The translations under genes and the position numbers were made by a program. The notes beneath the pieces were generated by a model, which had not been told where the DNA came from, ran no database searches, and saw nothing but the letters and a program-made list of their open reading frames with translations. A stretch of 64,000 nucleotides of DNA from Thermosipho africanus Ob7 (lineage in GTDB: Bacteria > Thermotogota > Thermotogae > Thermotogales > Fervidobacteriaceae), in the NCBI RefSeq assembly GCF_003351105.1, contig NZ_NKRG01000003.1:124001-188000 (forward strand). Direction: 5' to 3'. Below, in pieces: positions 63,961 through 64,000 of this stretch (position 1 is the stretch's first letter; the number at the start of each line of letters is the position of its first letter).

Positions 63961-64000
63961 CTACACAAAAAATGCTGTCAATCCAGAAAGTCCAAATAAA
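63961..64000 (-). CDS. Possible C-terminal end of a minus-strand gene (runs off window)
   Basis: The minus strand reads LFGLSGLTAFFV followed by a TAG stop at 63963-63961, directly next to a terminator-like hairpin. The residues are hydrophobic, as at the end of a membrane protein. Only twelve or so codons are visible, so the reading is tentative. Confidence 0.25.
   Translation of the reverse strand, partial: LFGLSGLTAFFV

Overview
The window is AT-rich (by eye roughly 30% GC), gene-dense bacterial DNA. The organism looks like a member of the Thermotogales, most likely Thermosipho or a close relative. The clues are the NfnAB-type bifurcating transhydrogenase, the short SpeD whose catalytic residues sit at the Thermotoga maritima positions, many TTG and GTG starts with strong GGAGG ribosome sites, and several peptide and polyamine transport operons. 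This assignment is an inference from gene content; no 16S gene, other rRNA, tRNA, CRISPR array or insertion sequence was seen.

Layout. 1-6839 (minus) is a housekeeping run: holA, an RND/MMPL exporter, a RodZ-like protein, a DUF4416 protein, rimO, pgsA, thpR and the start of recA. 6908-13489 (plus) is a compact, divergent chemosensory operon: CheR with a repeat tail, a tandem CheW-like protein, a hybrid CheA-receiver kinase, a receiver-less CheB, a response regulator with an eroded GGDEF-like tail and a HAMP-less receptor. 13500-19068 holds two radical SAM proteins, a ROK glucokinase, a PfkB kinase and nfnAB, with nfnB frameshifted at a run of nine A. 19373-21890 is a CoA-transferase plus thiolase operon. 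21999-25466 is a GntR(YtrA)-type ABC operon whose promoter carries a perfect 28-bp palindrome. dnaK and hsp20 follow, then, on minus, flgB-flgC-fliE behind a DMT transporter and a phosphatase.

30710-41015 (plus) carries a MoaD-E1 fusion, an HD protein, minC, secA, two cyclic-nucleotide-fold proteins and a methylmalonyl-CoA module (epimerase, decarboxylase alpha, delta and biotin subunits, B12-binding mutase subunit, MeaB). The module lacks the membrane beta subunit and the large mutase subunit. 41048-46743 is a TPR protein, phoH-pgpH-ybeY, a DMT transporter, a DUF554 protein and a DUF2520 protein, which runs into the convergent phosphohexomutase. 48340-53995 is a polyamine locus: XRE-cupin regulator, speD, speE and potDABC. 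rsmD lies convergent to it. 54664-62511 is an oligopeptide ABC operon whose DppC-like permease carries an extracytoplasmic insertion of about 550 residues. A DUF1015 gene closes the window.

The most unusual items are the alternative chemosensory operon, the giant permease insertion, the MoaD-E1 fusion, the nfnB A9 frameshift, and two convergent gene pairs whose terminators are embedded in the opposing coding sequence. All family assignments come from motifs read by eye; no database search was run.
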